A stretch of 27,146 bases of DNA, from positions 1 through 27,146 of the forward strand of contig JASHOI010000358.1 in NCBI GenBank assembly GCA_030041195.1, read 5' to 3'. Below the pieces are notes generated by a model. The model did no database searches. It worked only from the letters and a program-made list of their open reading frames with translations, and was not told the origin of the DNA. Both the position numbers and the translations under genes were made by a program. This stretch comes from Streptosporangiaceae bacterium. Its GTDB lineage: Bacteria; Actinomycetota; Actinomycetes; Streptosporangiales; Streptosporangiaceae. Numbering within the stretch: the stretch's first letter is position 1; each line of letters begins with the position of its first letter. Below, piece by piece: positions 1-8,697 of this stretch.

Positions 1-466
1 CTGCCGCCGACCAGTCGGCGCTGGCCGGCCCGGCCTGGCCGGGGGCGGGCACAACCACGCCGAGCCGGGCCAGCCGGCCGCCCGGCGCCACCGCGGCGAC
101 GAAGTTCCTTACCAGAGGGCCGGGCATCAGCAGCGGCCGCGGGCAGTGCAGACCCGCAAGCGATCCGGTGCACAGCGCCGCGACGATCACCGCGCCACGC
201 CCGGTCACCTCGTCGACCGCGTCCTGCAGCAGCGGCATGAGCCTGGCCTCGGCGAGCGTCACTTCCGTGCCGTCTCGCAACCGGGTGACCAGCAGATCCT
301 CGCCTCGCGCCGGGGCCAGGCCGGCCAGCCCGGCGGGGCCGATCCGGTCCAGCGCGCCGCGCTCGATCACCCGTATGCCCGGAGGCAGCTTCCCGGCGAT
401 GTCGGGCACGACGTCGGTCCTCGGGGACTGCCCGATCGTCACCACGCCGACGACCGGCGGTGCCAT
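1..466 (-). CDS. AroM-family protein, partial (3' end beyond window)
   Basis: The reading frame opens with ATG at 466 and stays open to the left edge, giving about 155 residues; the family is usually about 220, so roughly the last third is missing. The N-terminus, MAPPVVGVVTIGQSPRTDV, matches the conserved AroM start. Further on, a VIVAALCTGSL segment and an LLMPGPLV segment fit the Asp/Glu/hydantoin-racemase-like fold to which AroM belongs. It follows the importer ATPase stop by 9 bp and is therefore the last visible gene of the operon. AroM is biochemically undefined. Its placement with a HyuA protein and DUF917 suggests, by inference only, an isomerase or binding role for a small amide or hydantoin-like acid. 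A racemase of the same superfamily is the main alternative. Confidence 0.8.
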   Translation of the reverse strand, partial: MAPPVVGVVTIGQSPRTDVVPDIAGKLPPGIRVIERGALDRIGPAGLAGLAPARGEDLLVTRLRDGTEVTLAEARLMPLLQDAVDEVTGRGAVIVAALCTGSLAGLHCPRPLLMPGPLVRNFVAAVAPGGRLARLGVVVPAPGQAGPASADWSAA

Positions 467-475
467 ACCGCGGCC

Positions 476-1483
476 TCAGCCGGCGGGCGGGGGCGCGGGC
501 TGCGCGGCGCCCGGTTGCTCCCCCATCTGTTCGGCCCCGGCCAGCACTTCCTCGGCGCGATGGCACGCCACGAGCCTGCCTGGCGCGATTCCCCGCAGCG
601 ACGGCTCTTCCACGCGGCACCGTTCGATGGCCAGCGGGCAGCGCGGGTGGAACACGCACCCGGGGGGCAGGCTCGTCGCGTCGGGCGGCTCCCCGTGCAA
701 GACGATGCGCGTGCTGCGGGCGCTCGCCGCGATCTCGGGCACGGCCGAGCGCAGCGCGCGGGTGTAGGGATGCGCGGGCGCGGAGAGCAGTTCGGCCGTT
801 GGGCCGCTCTCCGCGACGCGCCCCAGGTACAGCACAGCGGTCTGCTCGCAGAGCTCGCTCACCACGGCGAGGTTGTGCGTGATCAGGAGATAGGCCAGGC
901 GCCGCTCGTTGCGCAACCGCCCAATCAGGTCGAGGATCCGCGCCTGAGCCCTGACGTCGAGAGCGCTGGTCGGCTCGTCGAGCACCAGCAGCCGCGGCTG
1001 CACGCTCAGCGCCCGGGCGATCGCAACCCGCTGACGCTGCCCGCCGGACAGCTGATGCGGGTACCTGGACGCGAAGCCCGGGTCGAGCCCGGTCTCCTCC
1101 AGCAGCTCCCGGACGCGCTGGCCGGCCTCCCCGCGCGGCACGACCCGGTGCGCGGCGAGCGCCTCGGCGATGGCCGGGCCGACCCGCATCCTCGGGTCCA
1201 GGGTGTTGTCGGGATCCTGGAACACGATCTGCACCGCCCGCCGGTAGTCCCGCAGCCTCGTGCCGCGCAGCCCCTCCACGTCGGCGCCGTCGAAGCGGAT
1301 CTGGCCGCCCGTGGTAGGCACGAGCCTGAGTACCGCCCGGCCGATGGTCGTCTTGCCGGAGCCGCTCTCCCCCACCAGGCCGAGGCCGAACGGGCCCGGC
1401 GCGACGTCCAGGCTCACCCCGTCTACCGCGCGCACCGGCCCGAACCGCACCTCCAGGTCGGTGATCTCGAGCAGCGCCGCCAT
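476..1483 (-). CDS. Oligopeptide/dipeptide-type ABC importer ATPase (DppF/OppF-like)
   Basis: This 335-residue cytoplasmic ATPase is the second nucleotide-binding subunit of the importer. Walker A (GESGSGKT) is at about residues 38-45, the [15 protein letters not shown] signature near 143, Walker B ([12 protein letters not shown]) near 163, and the H-loop is LLITHNL. The C-terminal oligopeptide-type extension is present near residues 273-294, with the cysteine-containing pattern [14 protein letters not shown], as in OppF/DppF. The ATG at 1483 is chosen because it starts the conserved [15 protein letters not shown] segment and lies 2 bp after the stop of the partner ATPase. An upstream extension of 46 codons reads antisense-like composition and is rejected. 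The substrate cannot be deduced; peptides, nickel and other small amides are all transported by this family. Confidence 0.93.
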   Translation of the reverse strand: MAALLEITDLEVRFGPVRAVDGVSLDVAPGPFGLGLVGESGSGKTTIGRAVLRLVPTTGGQIRFDGADVEGLRGTRLRDYRRAVQIVFQDPDNTLDPRMRVGPAIAEALAAHRVVPRGEAGQRVRELLEETGLDPGFASRYPHQLSGGQRQRVAIARALSVQPRLLVLDEPTSALDVRAQARILDLIGRLRNERRLAYLLITHNLAVVSELCEQTAVLYLGRVAESGPTAELLSAPAHPYTRALRSAVPEIAASARSTRIVLHGEPPDATSLPPGCVFHPRCPLAIERCRVEEPSLRGIAPGRLVACHRAEEVLAGAEQMGEQPGAAQPAPPPAG

Positions 1484-1485
1484 GG

Positions 1486-2256
1486 TCAGCCCCGCCTCTC
1501 GATCGCAGGCACCGACCGCAGCAGGTCCGCGGTGTACGGGTGACGCGGGGCCGACATGATCTGGTCGGCCGGCCCCTGCTCCACGATGCTGCCCGCCTGC
1601 ATGACCGCGACGCGGTCGCACAGTTCCGCGATCACCGCCAGGTCGTGGCTGATGAACAGGACCGACATGCCCTCGCGGCTGCGAAGCTCGCGGAGCAGCT
1701 CGAGCACCTCGGCCTGGACCGTGACGTCGAGTGCGCTGGTCGGCTCGTCGGCGAGCAGGATCTCGGCGCGCAGCGCGACCGCCAGCGCGATGGCCACGCG
1801 CTGCAGCTGGCCCCCGGACAGCTGCGAGGGATACCTGCGCAGCAGGTCGGGTGAAAGCAGCACCTCGCGCATGGCCTGCGCCGCGCGGTCGCTGGCCTCG
1901 CTGCCGGTGAGGCCGTGCCGCCGCAGCGCCCGCAGGGCGACGTTGCCGACCCGGAATACCGGATTGAACGCCATCGACGGGCTCTGGAAGATCGCGGCGA
2001 TCCGGCTCCCCCGCAGGTCGGCGACCACCTTGTCGGGCAGGCCGACCAGCTCCCTGCCGTCGAGCTTGATGCTGCCGGCCACGATCGCGCCCACCGTGTT
2101 CGCCAGCCCGAGCACCGCCAGCGTGGTCATCGACTTGCCGGATCCGCTCTCCCCGGCCAGGCCGACGATCTCGGCTTCGGCCACCGCGAGATGGTCCACG
2201 GCCACGACCGTCCTGGCGCCGAAGCGCACGTTCAGGCCGGTGATCTCGAGCCTCAC
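1486..2256 (-). CDS. Oligopeptide/nickel-type ABC importer ATPase (DppD/NikD-like), short form
   Basis: This is the first ATPase of the importer, 256 residues. Walker A (GESGSGKS) is at residues 35-42, the [13 protein letters not shown] signature near 140, Walker B ([11 protein letters not shown]) near 164, and the switch region is LFISHDL. It starts with GTG at 2256, overlapping the permease stop by 4 bp (GTGA). It ends right after [18 protein letters not shown] and so lacks the C-terminal oligopeptide extension of about 60 residues typical of DppD/OppD. NikD of nickel importers is similarly short (about 254 residues), so this is probably a natural short form, not a truncation. The next gene begins 2 bp after its stop. 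The partner ATPase does carry the extension. Confidence 0.92.
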   Translation of the reverse strand: MRLEITGLNVRFGARTVVAVDHLAVAEAEIVGLAGESGSGKSMTTLAVLGLANTVGAIVAGSIKLDGRELVGLPDKVVADLRGSRIAAIFQSPSMAFNPVFRVGNVALRALRRHGLTGSEASDRAAQAMREVLLSPDLLRRYPSQLSGGQLQRVAIALAVALRAEILLADEPTSALDVTVQAEVLELLRELRSREGMSVLFISHDLAVIAELCDRVAVMQAGSIVEQGPADQIMSAPRHPYTADLLRSVPAIERRG

Positions 2257-3146
2257 CGGAGGATCACCCGTCTGGGGTCGAGCAGGTCCCGCAGACCGTC
2301 GCCGAGCAGGTTGAACGCGAACGCGGTGATCAAGATCGCGAGCCCGGGAAACGTGACGACCCACCAGTCGGTGGTGAAGTAGGTCTGGCCTTCCGACACC
2401 ATCAGGCCCCAGTCCGGCGTCGGGTCCTGCGCGCCGAGCCCGAGGAACGACAGCGCCGAGGCGGTGAGGATGACGCCGCCCACGTCCAGCGAGACCTGCA
2501 CGATCAGCGGCGTGATCGCGTTCGGCAGGATGTGCCGGAAGATGATCCGCCGCCGCGATATCCCCAGCGCCCGGCAGCTCTCGATGTACGGCCGGCCGGC
2601 CACCGAGGCCGCCTGGCCGCGGATCAGCCTGGTGTACCACGGCCACCAGGTGGCGGAGATCGCGATCGTCAGGCTGGTCAGGCTCGGCGGCAGCATCGCG
2701 GCCAGGGCGAGCGCGAGCAGCAGCGCCGGGAAGGCCAGGACCACGTCGGTCAGCCGCATGATCACGTCGTCCAGCCAGCCGCCGAAGTAGCCGGCCGCAA
2801 TCCCCAGCGGGATGCCGACGGCGCAGGCGATCAGCAGGACGAACAGCGCGACCAGTGGCGAGACCCGCGCTCCGTAGATGACCCGGGACAAGATGTCGCG
2901 CCCGACCTGGTCGGTGCCGAACCAGTGGTGTGCCGACGGCGGCTGCAGCACGGAGAACGGGTGCGTGGCCGAGCCGGCGTCGCCGGGATCGGGAGCAATC
3001 AGCGGCGCCAGCACGGCGACGAGCACGATCAGGGCCGACAGGGCGCCGCCGACCGCGAGCAGTGGATTGCGGCGCAGCCAGCCCCGCGAGCCCTGCGCCG
3101 CGGCCGGGGCCGGGGCGGGGGCGGCGACTTCCGGGATTTCGATCAT
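2253..3146 (-). CDS. Peptide/nickel-type ABC importer permease (DppC-like)
   Basis: This 297-residue inner-membrane permease forms half of the importer channel. The N-terminus has an Ala/Pro-rich cytoplasmic lead, then a first membrane segment (residues about 28-51), then the periplasmic-loop motif HHWFGTDQVGRDILSRVIYG that is diagnostic of DppC/OppC. The EAA coupling loop is at SCRALGISRRRIIFRHILPN, and the conserved C-terminus reads FNLLGDGLRDLLDPR. The ATG at 3146 overlaps the upstream permease stop by 4 bp (ATGA), and its own stop overlaps the ATPase start by 4 bp (GTGA), so translation of the set is coupled. Nothing appears degraded. Confidence 0.95.
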   Translation of the reverse strand: MIEIPEVAAPAPAPAAAQGSRGWLRRNPLLAVGGALSALIVLVAVLAPLIAPDPGDAGSATHPFSVLQPPSAHHWFGTDQVGRDILSRVIYGARVSPLVALFVLLIACAVGIPLGIAAGYFGGWLDDVIMRLTDVVLAFPALLLALALAAMLPPSLTSLTIAISATWWPWYTRLIRGQAASVAGRPYIESCRALGISRRRIIFRHILPNAITPLIVQVSLDVGGVILTASALSFLGLGAQDPTPDWGLMVSEGQTYFTTDWWVVTFPGLAILITAFAFNLLGDGLRDLLDPRRVILR

Positions 3147-4159
3147 CGGAGCCTGATCCTCGGGTCGATGACGGCCTGGACGATGTCCACGATCAGGTTG
3201 GCGATCACGTAGGCGATGGCGACGAACAGCGTGACGCCGAGGATGGCGGGGGTGTCCAGGGTGCTGATCGACGCCACGGCGTAACTGCCGAGGCCGGGCC
3301 AGTCGAAGATCGATTCAACCAGAAACGTGTTAACCAGCGAGTAGCCGAAGACCAGCGCGATCGCCGCCGAGACCGGGCTCCAGGCGAGCTTCATCAGGTA
3401 CCGGCCGAACACGTCCCGCTCGGGCAGCCCGAGTGCGCGGGCCATCTGCACGTGGGTCTCGCCGACCGTGTCCAGGATCTGGGCCCGGACCATGCGGGAT
3501 ATCAGCCCGGCGGGGTAGGCGGCCACCACCACGGCGGGCAGGATCAGGTGGCTCAGCGTGCTGCCGAGCATCGGCCAGTTGCCGGTGAACAGAGCGTCGA
3601 GGACCGGGAAGCCGGTGATCTTCGTCAGCGGGTTGCTGAACAGCAGGTTCGCCGAGTACTCGCCGGCCACCGGCAGCACGTGCAGGCGCTGGGCGAAGAC
3701 CAGCTGCAGGATCAGTGCCATCCAGAAGATGGGCATCGACACGCCCAGGATCGACCCGGCACGGATGGCCTGGTCGGCGGGGCGGCCGGGCCGCCGGGCC
3801 GACACCAGGCCGAGCGGCACGCCCACGGCGAGCGCGATGATCAGTGCCGCGATCACCAGCTCGAGCGAGGCCGGCGCCGCGGTGGCGATGTTGGACAGCA
3901 CCGACTGGTGGGTGTGGATCGACACACCCCAGTTCCCGGTGACGATCCCCGCGAAGTACCTGGCGATCTGGACCGGGAGCGGGCGGTCCAGCCCGAGGTA
4001 CCGCGCGGCCGCGGCGACCTGGGCGGGCGACGCATGCGGGCCCGCCCAGCTCGCCGCGGGGTCCCCGGGCACGGCGTGGGCAATCACGAACGTCAGCAGC
4101 ACCACGCCCGCGACCACAAGGACCGCGAGCGCGATGCGCCGCGCGATGTACGTGGTCAA
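3143..4159 (-). CDS. Peptide/nickel-type ABC importer permease (DppB-like)
   Basis: This 338-residue inner-membrane permease pairs with the DppC-like subunit. It begins LTTYIARRIALAVLVVAGVVLL, a typical DppB first helix. The AHAVPGDPA motif follows, then several hydrophobic segments, and the EAA loop MARALGLPERDVFGRYLMK is near residues 240-260. The end, VQAVIDPRIRLR, is the normal DppB C-terminus. The best start is TTG at 4159: it forms a 4-bp TTGA overlap with the lipoprotein stop and places the first helix directly at the N-terminus. The frame stays open further upstream, but that stretch is the shadow of the lipoprotein gene. Start-codon choice is the only uncertainty. Confidence 0.93.
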   Translation of the reverse strand: MTTYIARRIALAVLVVAGVVLLTFVIAHAVPGDPAASWAGPHASPAQVAAAARYLGLDRPLPVQIARYFAGIVTGNWGVSIHTHQSVLSNIATAAPASLELVIAALIIALAVGVPLGLVSARRPGRPADQAIRAGSILGVSMPIFWMALILQLVFAQRLHVLPVAGEYSANLLFSNPLTKITGFPVLDALFTGNWPMLGSTLSHLILPAVVVAAYPAGLISRMVRAQILDTVGETHVQMARALGLPERDVFGRYLMKLAWSPVSAAIALVFGYSLVNTFLVESIFDWPGLGSYAVASISTLDTPAILGVTLFVAIAYVIANLIVDIVQAVIDPRIRLR

Positions 4160-5757
4160 CTGCCGGTCGGCTTCAGGTCGTAGACGAAGACCACGTTCGG
4201 GTACGCCGGGTTGACCTGAAGCCCGGTGAAGTTGTTCAGCATCGCGTACTGGTAGTTCGAGTTGTACAGGAACAGGATCGGCGCGGTGTCCAGGATCCGC
4301 ACCTGCATGTTCCGGTACAGCTGCTCGGCGGCCGACCGGTCGGTCGCGACCAGCGGCTCGACCTGGTTGATCATGCCGTCGAGCGTCTTGTCCGAGTAGT
4401 AGGACAGGTTGAAGTACGGCGGGTTCTCCGTGTACAGCAGGTTGATGAACCACGAGTACGGGTCGGCGTAGTCCGGCCACCAGTACTCCATGAAGATGTC
4501 CTGGTGCTGGGCGGCGCTGGAGGACTTGGCCTTCGCCCACTGGGTCGGCCAGGACAGCGACTGGACGCTCAGGTTGATGTTGAGCTTGGCCAGGTCGGAC
4601 TTCATCAGCGTGGCGACCACGGATTCGTTCGTGTCGCCCTGGGTGTAGGTGAGCGACAGGTTCAGCGCCTTCTTGCCCGGGCCGTATCCGGCCGCGTTCA
4701 GCAGCTTCGTGGCCTTGGCCGGGTCATAGCTGTAGTTGGGCAGGTTGGTGAAGTGGCCGAGGAGGCCGGCCGGGACGATGCCGCTGGACGGGACCGCCGC
4801 ACCGGACAGGGCGGCGATGATGCCCGCGTAGTCGACGCCGTAGGAGATGGCCTGGCGCACCGGCAAGCTGAGCGCCTGCGTGTTGAGCTGGCCCAGCAGG
4901 TTCTGCCACGACGCCGCGCTGACCAGCTTGATGCCCGACGTGCCCTTCAGCGAGTTCCACAGCGTGGGGCTCATCTGCTCGACGAAGCTGACCTGGCCGG
5001 ACCGCAGCAACTGGACGGCCGTGGTGTCCTGGGGCACGACCCGGAAGACCACGCGCTTGTAGTGCGCGCCGCTCCAGCCGCCCCAGTACCCGGGGAACGC
5101 CTTCAGGATGACCTCGAACTCCTGGCCGCTGTTCCAGGTCTGCAGCGTGTACGGGCCGGTGCCCGCGTCGTGCGGGGTGTTCAGCCACTTGGTCAGGTTC
5201 CCCCCGGGCCCGGCGGCCTGGGTGTCGTAGATGTAGGCCGAGTAGTCGGCCGACGCCTCCAGGTCGAGCGGAGAGGGGTACTTGAGATGGAAGACCAGCG
5301 TGTACTCGCTGGGCACGTCGATCGTCTTCACCGCGCCCCAGATGTAGGCCGCGCCGCCGTTCTCCTGAATCGTGCGCAGGATCGCTGCCCTGGCGGCCGA
5401 CGCGGTCATCAGCCGGCCGGTGTGGAAATGGACGCCGTGGCGGAGCTGGAAGGTCCAGGTGAGGCCGTTGCTCGAGGAACTCCAGCTGGTCGCGAGCTCC
5501 GGGTCAACCTGATGTGTCGCGGAGTCGTAGTGCGTGAGCGTCTGGTACATGTTGCTCATCGCGATGATGCCGTTGGAATACTCGGTGGCCGGGTCCCACC
5601 CGTCGATCATCACCGGTGTGTAGGTGTCGTAGGTGAACGTCTGCGCGGACGCCTGCTGTGACTGCGTGCTGGCGTGATACGTTCCGCCGCCGCAGGCGGC
5701 AAGGAGCAGCGCGAGTGCTGAGCCGGCGGCCACCGGGAGAGCGCGATGCCGCTTCAT
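4156..5757 (-). CDS. Extracellular solute-binding lipoprotein, family 5
   Basis: This 533-residue substrate-binding protein feeds the importer. The N-terminus MKRHRALPVAAGSALALLL is a lipoprotein signal, and the lipobox LAAC places the lipidated cysteine at residue 22. The mature part shows family-5 features: a PVMIDGWDPATEYSN stretch near the start, the hydrophobic YQTLTHYD segment, WTFQLRHGVHFHTG, and the late LFLYNSNYQYAML region. ATG at 5757 is preferred over an in-frame start at 5772 because GGGGAGG lies about 6 nt upstream of it. It follows the HyuA stop by 21 bp and overlaps the permease start. The family binds peptides, nickel chelates, sugars and other amides; the ligand here is unknown. 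Confidence 0.93.
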   Translation of the reverse strand: MKRHRALPVAAGSALALLLAACGGGTYHASTQSQQASAQTFTYDTYTPVMIDGWDPATEYSNGIIAMSNMYQTLTHYDSATHQVDPELATSWSSSSNGLTWTFQLRHGVHFHTGRLMTASAARAAILRTIQENGGAAYIWGAVKTIDVPSEYTLVFHLKYPSPLDLEASADYSAYIYDTQAAGPGGNLTKWLNTPHDAGTGPYTLQTWNSGQEFEVILKAFPGYWGGWSGAHYKRVVFRVVPQDTTAVQLLRSGQVSFVEQMSPTLWNSLKGTSGIKLVSAASWQNLLGQLNTQALSLPVRQAISYGVDYAGIIAALSGAAVPSSGIVPAGLLGHFTNLPNYSYDPAKATKLLNAAGYGPGKKALNLSLTYTQGDTNESVVATLMKSDLAKLNINLSVQSLSWPTQWAKAKSSSAAQHQDIFMEYWWPDYADPYSWFINLLYTENPPYFNLSYYSDKTLDGMINQVEPLVATDRSAAEQLYRNMQVRILDTAPILFLYNSNYQYAMLNNFTGLQVNPAYPNVVFVYDLKPTGS

Positions 5758-5778
5758 GGGATACCTCCCCAAACTGTG

Positions 5779-7374
5779 CTACGAGCCCGCAGGGGCTGGC
5801 TGGGAGTGCCGCTCGTGCAATCCGCCAAGAGCCCCGGCGGCCTTGACGCGGATCCGGACCGCGGGCGTGGTCAGGTACGCCAGCGGTATCTCTTCGATCT
5901 CCACGATCTGCACCGCGGCAGGGTCCGCGCCGGCCGCGATCGCGTTCTGGACGGCCTCGTCCGAGGCCTCGCCGAGGGCGGCCTTCCTGCCGTCGGCGCC
6001 GATGTGGAAGATGCGGTCCACCTGACCGCTCACCGACGCGATCGCGGCGCCCACGGCGTTGGCCGCGTCGAAGTGCTCTGGCCGGATGACTTCGCTGATT
6101 CCCGGCAGGTTGTCGGGGACCAGGATGCTGCCGCCGCCGACCGCGATCAGGGCCCGGTCACCCTTGGCGGTCTTGACCCGGTCGATCGCGTCGGCCAGCA
6201 TCTCGTCGGCGCGCCGCGCGCCGCTCTGCAGCAGGCTCCGGTGCCTGCCGATCAGCCCCCGGTCGCCGAGCGAGGCCCGGCCGCTGGCCACGGCGCTGTC
6301 GGTCAGCGTCGGGGTCTGGCCGCCGAACACCAGCGCTTCGCTGCGCAGCCGGAAGCCCACGCTTTGCGGGCCAATCACCGGGGCGGCCGGATCGCCGGCC
6401 ACCACCGTGCCCCCGCCGAGCGCGATCGTGACCAGGTCCGGCATCCGGAAGTTGGTGCGGATCCCGCCGATCTCCACGCCCTGCGACGACTCCCGGGGGA
6501 ACCCGTTGACCAGCACGCCCACGTCGGTGGAGGTGCCGCCCACGTCGGCAACGAGTGAATCGGCCGTGCCGGTGAGGAACGCCGCGCCGCGAATGCTGTT
6601 GGCCGGCCCGCTGCCGATGGTCAGCACCGGGTAGCGGAGCGCGTGGTCCAGGGCCATCAGCGTCCCGTCGTTCTGGGCGAAGAACGTCACCGGGCGCAGA
6701 TCGTGAGCTGCCAGCGCGGCCTCCATCGCCGCGGCCACGTCCCCGGCGACGCCGACCAGGGCGGCGTTCAGGATCGTGGCGTTCTCCCGCTCCAGCAGGC
6801 CCACCGAGCCGATCTCGTGGCTGAGCGAGACGTGCACCTCGCCGAGCTCGCGCTTGACGATCTCCGCGGCGAGCAGCTCATGCCGCGGCGAAACGGGCGC
6901 GAACACGCTGGTGACCGCGACCCCGTCTACCGCGCCGCCCACCTCGCCGAGGAACCGGGCAACAGCGTCGGCGTCGAACGGCGCAAGATCGCGGCCGTCG
7001 AACTCGATCCCGCCGTCAACGATCGTCGAGGCAACGCAGACGGCCCGGGCCAGATCCGCTGGCCAGCCGAACATGGGGCGGACGGCGTGGGTCGCGGGGC
7101 CGCCGATCCGGATCACAGCCACCCGCCGCAGCTTGCGCCGTTCCAGCACGGCGTTCGTCGCGTGCGTCGTGCCGAGCATCACGTGAGTGATCCGGCCGGG
7201 GTCGGCGCCCGGCGCGCGCAGCACGGTGTCGATGGCCTCGGTGATGCCACCGGTGATGTCCGGGGTGCAGGCCACCTTGGCCTTGGCCAGCACCCGGTCG
7301 GCGTTGTCCAGCACCACAGCGTCGGTGTTGGTCCCGCCGACGTCGATGCCGAGGCGGCAGTCAAGTGACGGCAC
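5779..7374 (-). CDS. Hydantoinase/oxoprolinase subunit A family protein (short HyuA type)
   Basis: This 531-residue cytoplasmic member of the ASKHA-fold hydantoinase A family probably performs or supports ATP-dependent opening of a cyclic amide. The N-terminal phosphate-binding motif is LGIDVGGTNTDAVVLD, and MLGTTHATNAVLERR is the usual second block. The C-terminal half has SLVADVGGTSTDVGVL and ALGGGTVV. The protein is shorter than full HyuA (about 680 residues), which fits the group commonly encoded next to DUF917. It starts at GTG 7374, overlapping the DUF917 stop by 14 bp, so the two are translationally coupled. No HyuB partner lies in this operon; the HyuB further right belongs to a different pair. 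The substrate is unassigned. Confidence 0.9.
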   Translation of the reverse strand: MPSLDCRLGIDVGGTNTDAVVLDNADRVLAKAKVACTPDITGGITEAIDTVLRAPGADPGRITHVMLGTTHATNAVLERRKLRRVAVIRIGGPATHAVRPMFGWPADLARAVCVASTIVDGGIEFDGRDLAPFDADAVARFLGEVGGAVDGVAVTSVFAPVSPRHELLAAEIVKRELGEVHVSLSHEIGSVGLLERENATILNAALVGVAGDVAAAMEAALAAHDLRPVTFFAQNDGTLMALDHALRYPVLTIGSGPANSIRGAAFLTGTADSLVADVGGTSTDVGVLVNGFPRESSQGVEIGGIRTNFRMPDLVTIALGGGTVVAGDPAAPVIGPQSVGFRLRSEALVFGGQTPTLTDSAVASGRASLGDRGLIGRHRSLLQSGARRADEMLADAIDRVKTAKGDRALIAVGGGSILVPDNLPGISEVIRPEHFDAANAVGAAIASVSGQVDRIFHIGADGRKAALGEASDEAVQNAIAAGADPAAVQIVEIEEIPLAYLTTPAVRIRVKAAGALGGLHERHSQPAPAGS

Positions 7375-8443
7375 TGGCGAGCTCCTCCACCGGCACGTAG
7401 TCGAAGTCGTAGCCGAACGCGCGCGGCCCGGCGGCCTGCAGGCCGCGCTCGGTCCGCCAGACCGGGTCGCAGCGCATGGCGATCACCGTCACCCGCTGCC
7501 CGTACCTGACCCGCTCCGTGGCGATGGCCTCGGCCGTCTCGCTGTCCAGGACCGAGATCAGGTCGGGCACCGACGCCGCCACCCGTCCCTGCTCGAGCGC
7601 GACCAGGTTCTCGTTCTGCAGCTCGAGGCGGACCAGCCTGCCCGAGTCCTCGCCGATGCCCTCGATCACCACGGACCCGCGCACGAACCCCTTCGTCGTC
7701 CGCCGCTCGACATCCGAGATCTTCCCTGTGACCAGCCGGAACGCGCCGACCTCCGCGATCAGCTCGGCTACCGGGTTGCGCTGCGCCGTGCTCACCGCCC
7801 GCCCGATCCTGATCGCCAGCGAGACCGTGCCGAGCACCGTGGCCCCGCGCGCCTGCGCCACCGTCAGCGTGTACTCGGTGGAAGCGGCGGCCCCGCCGAA
7901 CTCGACGGCGGCCGCCCTGGCCAGCCGCTCGGTCCAGTCGCCGGAGATCGTGCGGAACACGATCACGTTGCCGCGCTCATCGGTCATCACGCACGGGTTC
8001 GGGTTGATCCCGGCCAGGTGCATGGAGACCTGGGGCACCAGGGGGAACGCGCGGCCCATGCCGTCGGCGTCCACGACCGGCAGGCCGATCCTGGCCGCCC
8101 ACACGATCGGGTTGAGCCCGTTCGAGCCGCCGATCTCGGCCGACATGAGCGCCGCGACCCTGCGCCCGGTGACCCGTTCCAGGTGCTCGCGGAGCCTGAT
8201 GCCCTCGCTCCCGTTCTCGATCTTCTCGATGTGCACGGTCGGGGCGCCGATCATCCCGCAGGGCATGATCAGTTCTTCGTCGGCGAGCTCGTCGATACCG
8301 ACGAGAGTGACCGGCCCGTAATCCTCGGTCGCCTGCAGCGCCTCCAGCAGGCCGATCCGCGTGTCGCCGCCGCCGCCGGCGCCGAGGATCGCGCAGCCGC
8401 GGGCCAGCGCGCGCAGCGAATCGGGGTCCAGCAGCCTCGCCAT
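7361..8443 (-). CDS. DUF917 family protein (possible thiohydantoin desulfurase family)
   Basis: This 360-residue protein is probably the first gene of the operon. Recognisable DUF917 features are the N-terminal ALARGCAILGAGGGGDTRIG, the MPCGMIGAPTVHIEKI segment, MSAEIGGSNGLNPI, and PVVDADGMGRAFPLVPQ. The C-terminal domain includes GEDSGRLVRLELQNENLVA. From memory, Pfam now labels this family S-Me-THD after an S-methyl-thiohydantoin desulfurase activity; I treat that as a hint only. ATG at 8443 is preferred over TTG at 8449. Neither has a Shine-Dalgarno sequence, and a TATCTT hexamer ends 7 nt before the ATG, so a leaderless message is possible. Coupling to HyuA by a 14-bp overlap argues that the two proteins act on one substrate. 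Confidence 0.88.
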   Translation of the reverse strand: MARLLDPDSLRALARGCAILGAGGGGDTRIGLLEALQATEDYGPVTLVGIDELADEELIMPCGMIGAPTVHIEKIENGSEGIRLREHLERVTGRRVAALMSAEIGGSNGLNPIVWAARIGLPVVDADGMGRAFPLVPQVSMHLAGINPNPCVMTDERGNVIVFRTISGDWTERLARAAAVEFGGAAASTEYTLTVAQARGATVLGTVSLAIRIGRAVSTAQRNPVAELIAEVGAFRLVTGKISDVERRTTKGFVRGSVVIEGIGEDSGRLVRLELQNENLVALEQGRVAASVPDLISVLDSETAEAIATERVRYGQRVTVIAMRCDPVWRTERGLQAAGPRAFGYDFDYVPVEELASAVT

Positions 8444-8450
8444 GATCAAA

Positions 8451-8456
8451 AAGATA
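8451..8456 (-). promoter_or_regulatory. Possible -10 hexamer of the DUF917 operon (leaderless)
   Basis: On the minus strand, TATCTT fits the actinobacterial TANNNT -10 pattern and lies 7 nt before the ATG at 8443, so transcription could begin at the start codon. No Shine-Dalgarno sequence is visible there. No convincing -35 box is present; the upstream stretch to about 8500 is simply AT-richer than its surroundings. This is a weak call based on spacing alone. Confidence 0.3.
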
Positions 8457-8604
8457 GCGCCCCGGGCCAGGTCAGCACATATGCGTTATGCACTAAGAAA
8501 CGTCGCTTCTTGGGCGATCCGGCTAAGACGCGCCTGGCCGGGAGGGGCTGGCGCCGTAGGGGCGCGGCCGGTGCCGTCGGCCGGCCGCCGCGATCCGACC
8601 GCGG

Positions 8605-8678
8605 CCCTCCATCTCATTGAAACCGCCGCCCTCCATCTCATTGAAATTAGTTACAATCTGTGTAAAATTTTCAATGAG
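8605..8678 (+). promoter_or_regulatory. Triple operator-like repeat overlapping the promoter of the regulator-exporter cassette
   Basis: An 18-nt sequence beginning CCCTCCATCTCATTGAAA occurs twice, at 8605-8622 and 8629-8646 (24-nt spacing). Its 10-nt core CTCATTGAAA reappears inverted at 8669-8678. Copy 2 (8637-8646) and the inverted copy form a perfect 10-bp inverted repeat with a 22-nt spacer. A likely promoter lies inside it: TTGAAA at 8641-8646, a 16-nt spacer, and TAAAAT at 8663-8668, so a bound dimer would cover both boxes. The layout suggests autorepression by the HTH protein starting at 8698. The rest of the 8450-8697 gap shows no gene. Confidence 0.65.
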
Positions 8679-8697
8679 GTGATTTGGGAGGACGACG

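Noticed and set aside
8474..8496. Palindrome-like GCACATATGCGTTATGCAC as an operator for the DUF917 operon
   Set aside because: The arms match imperfectly and no second copy occurs, so the signal is too weak to call.
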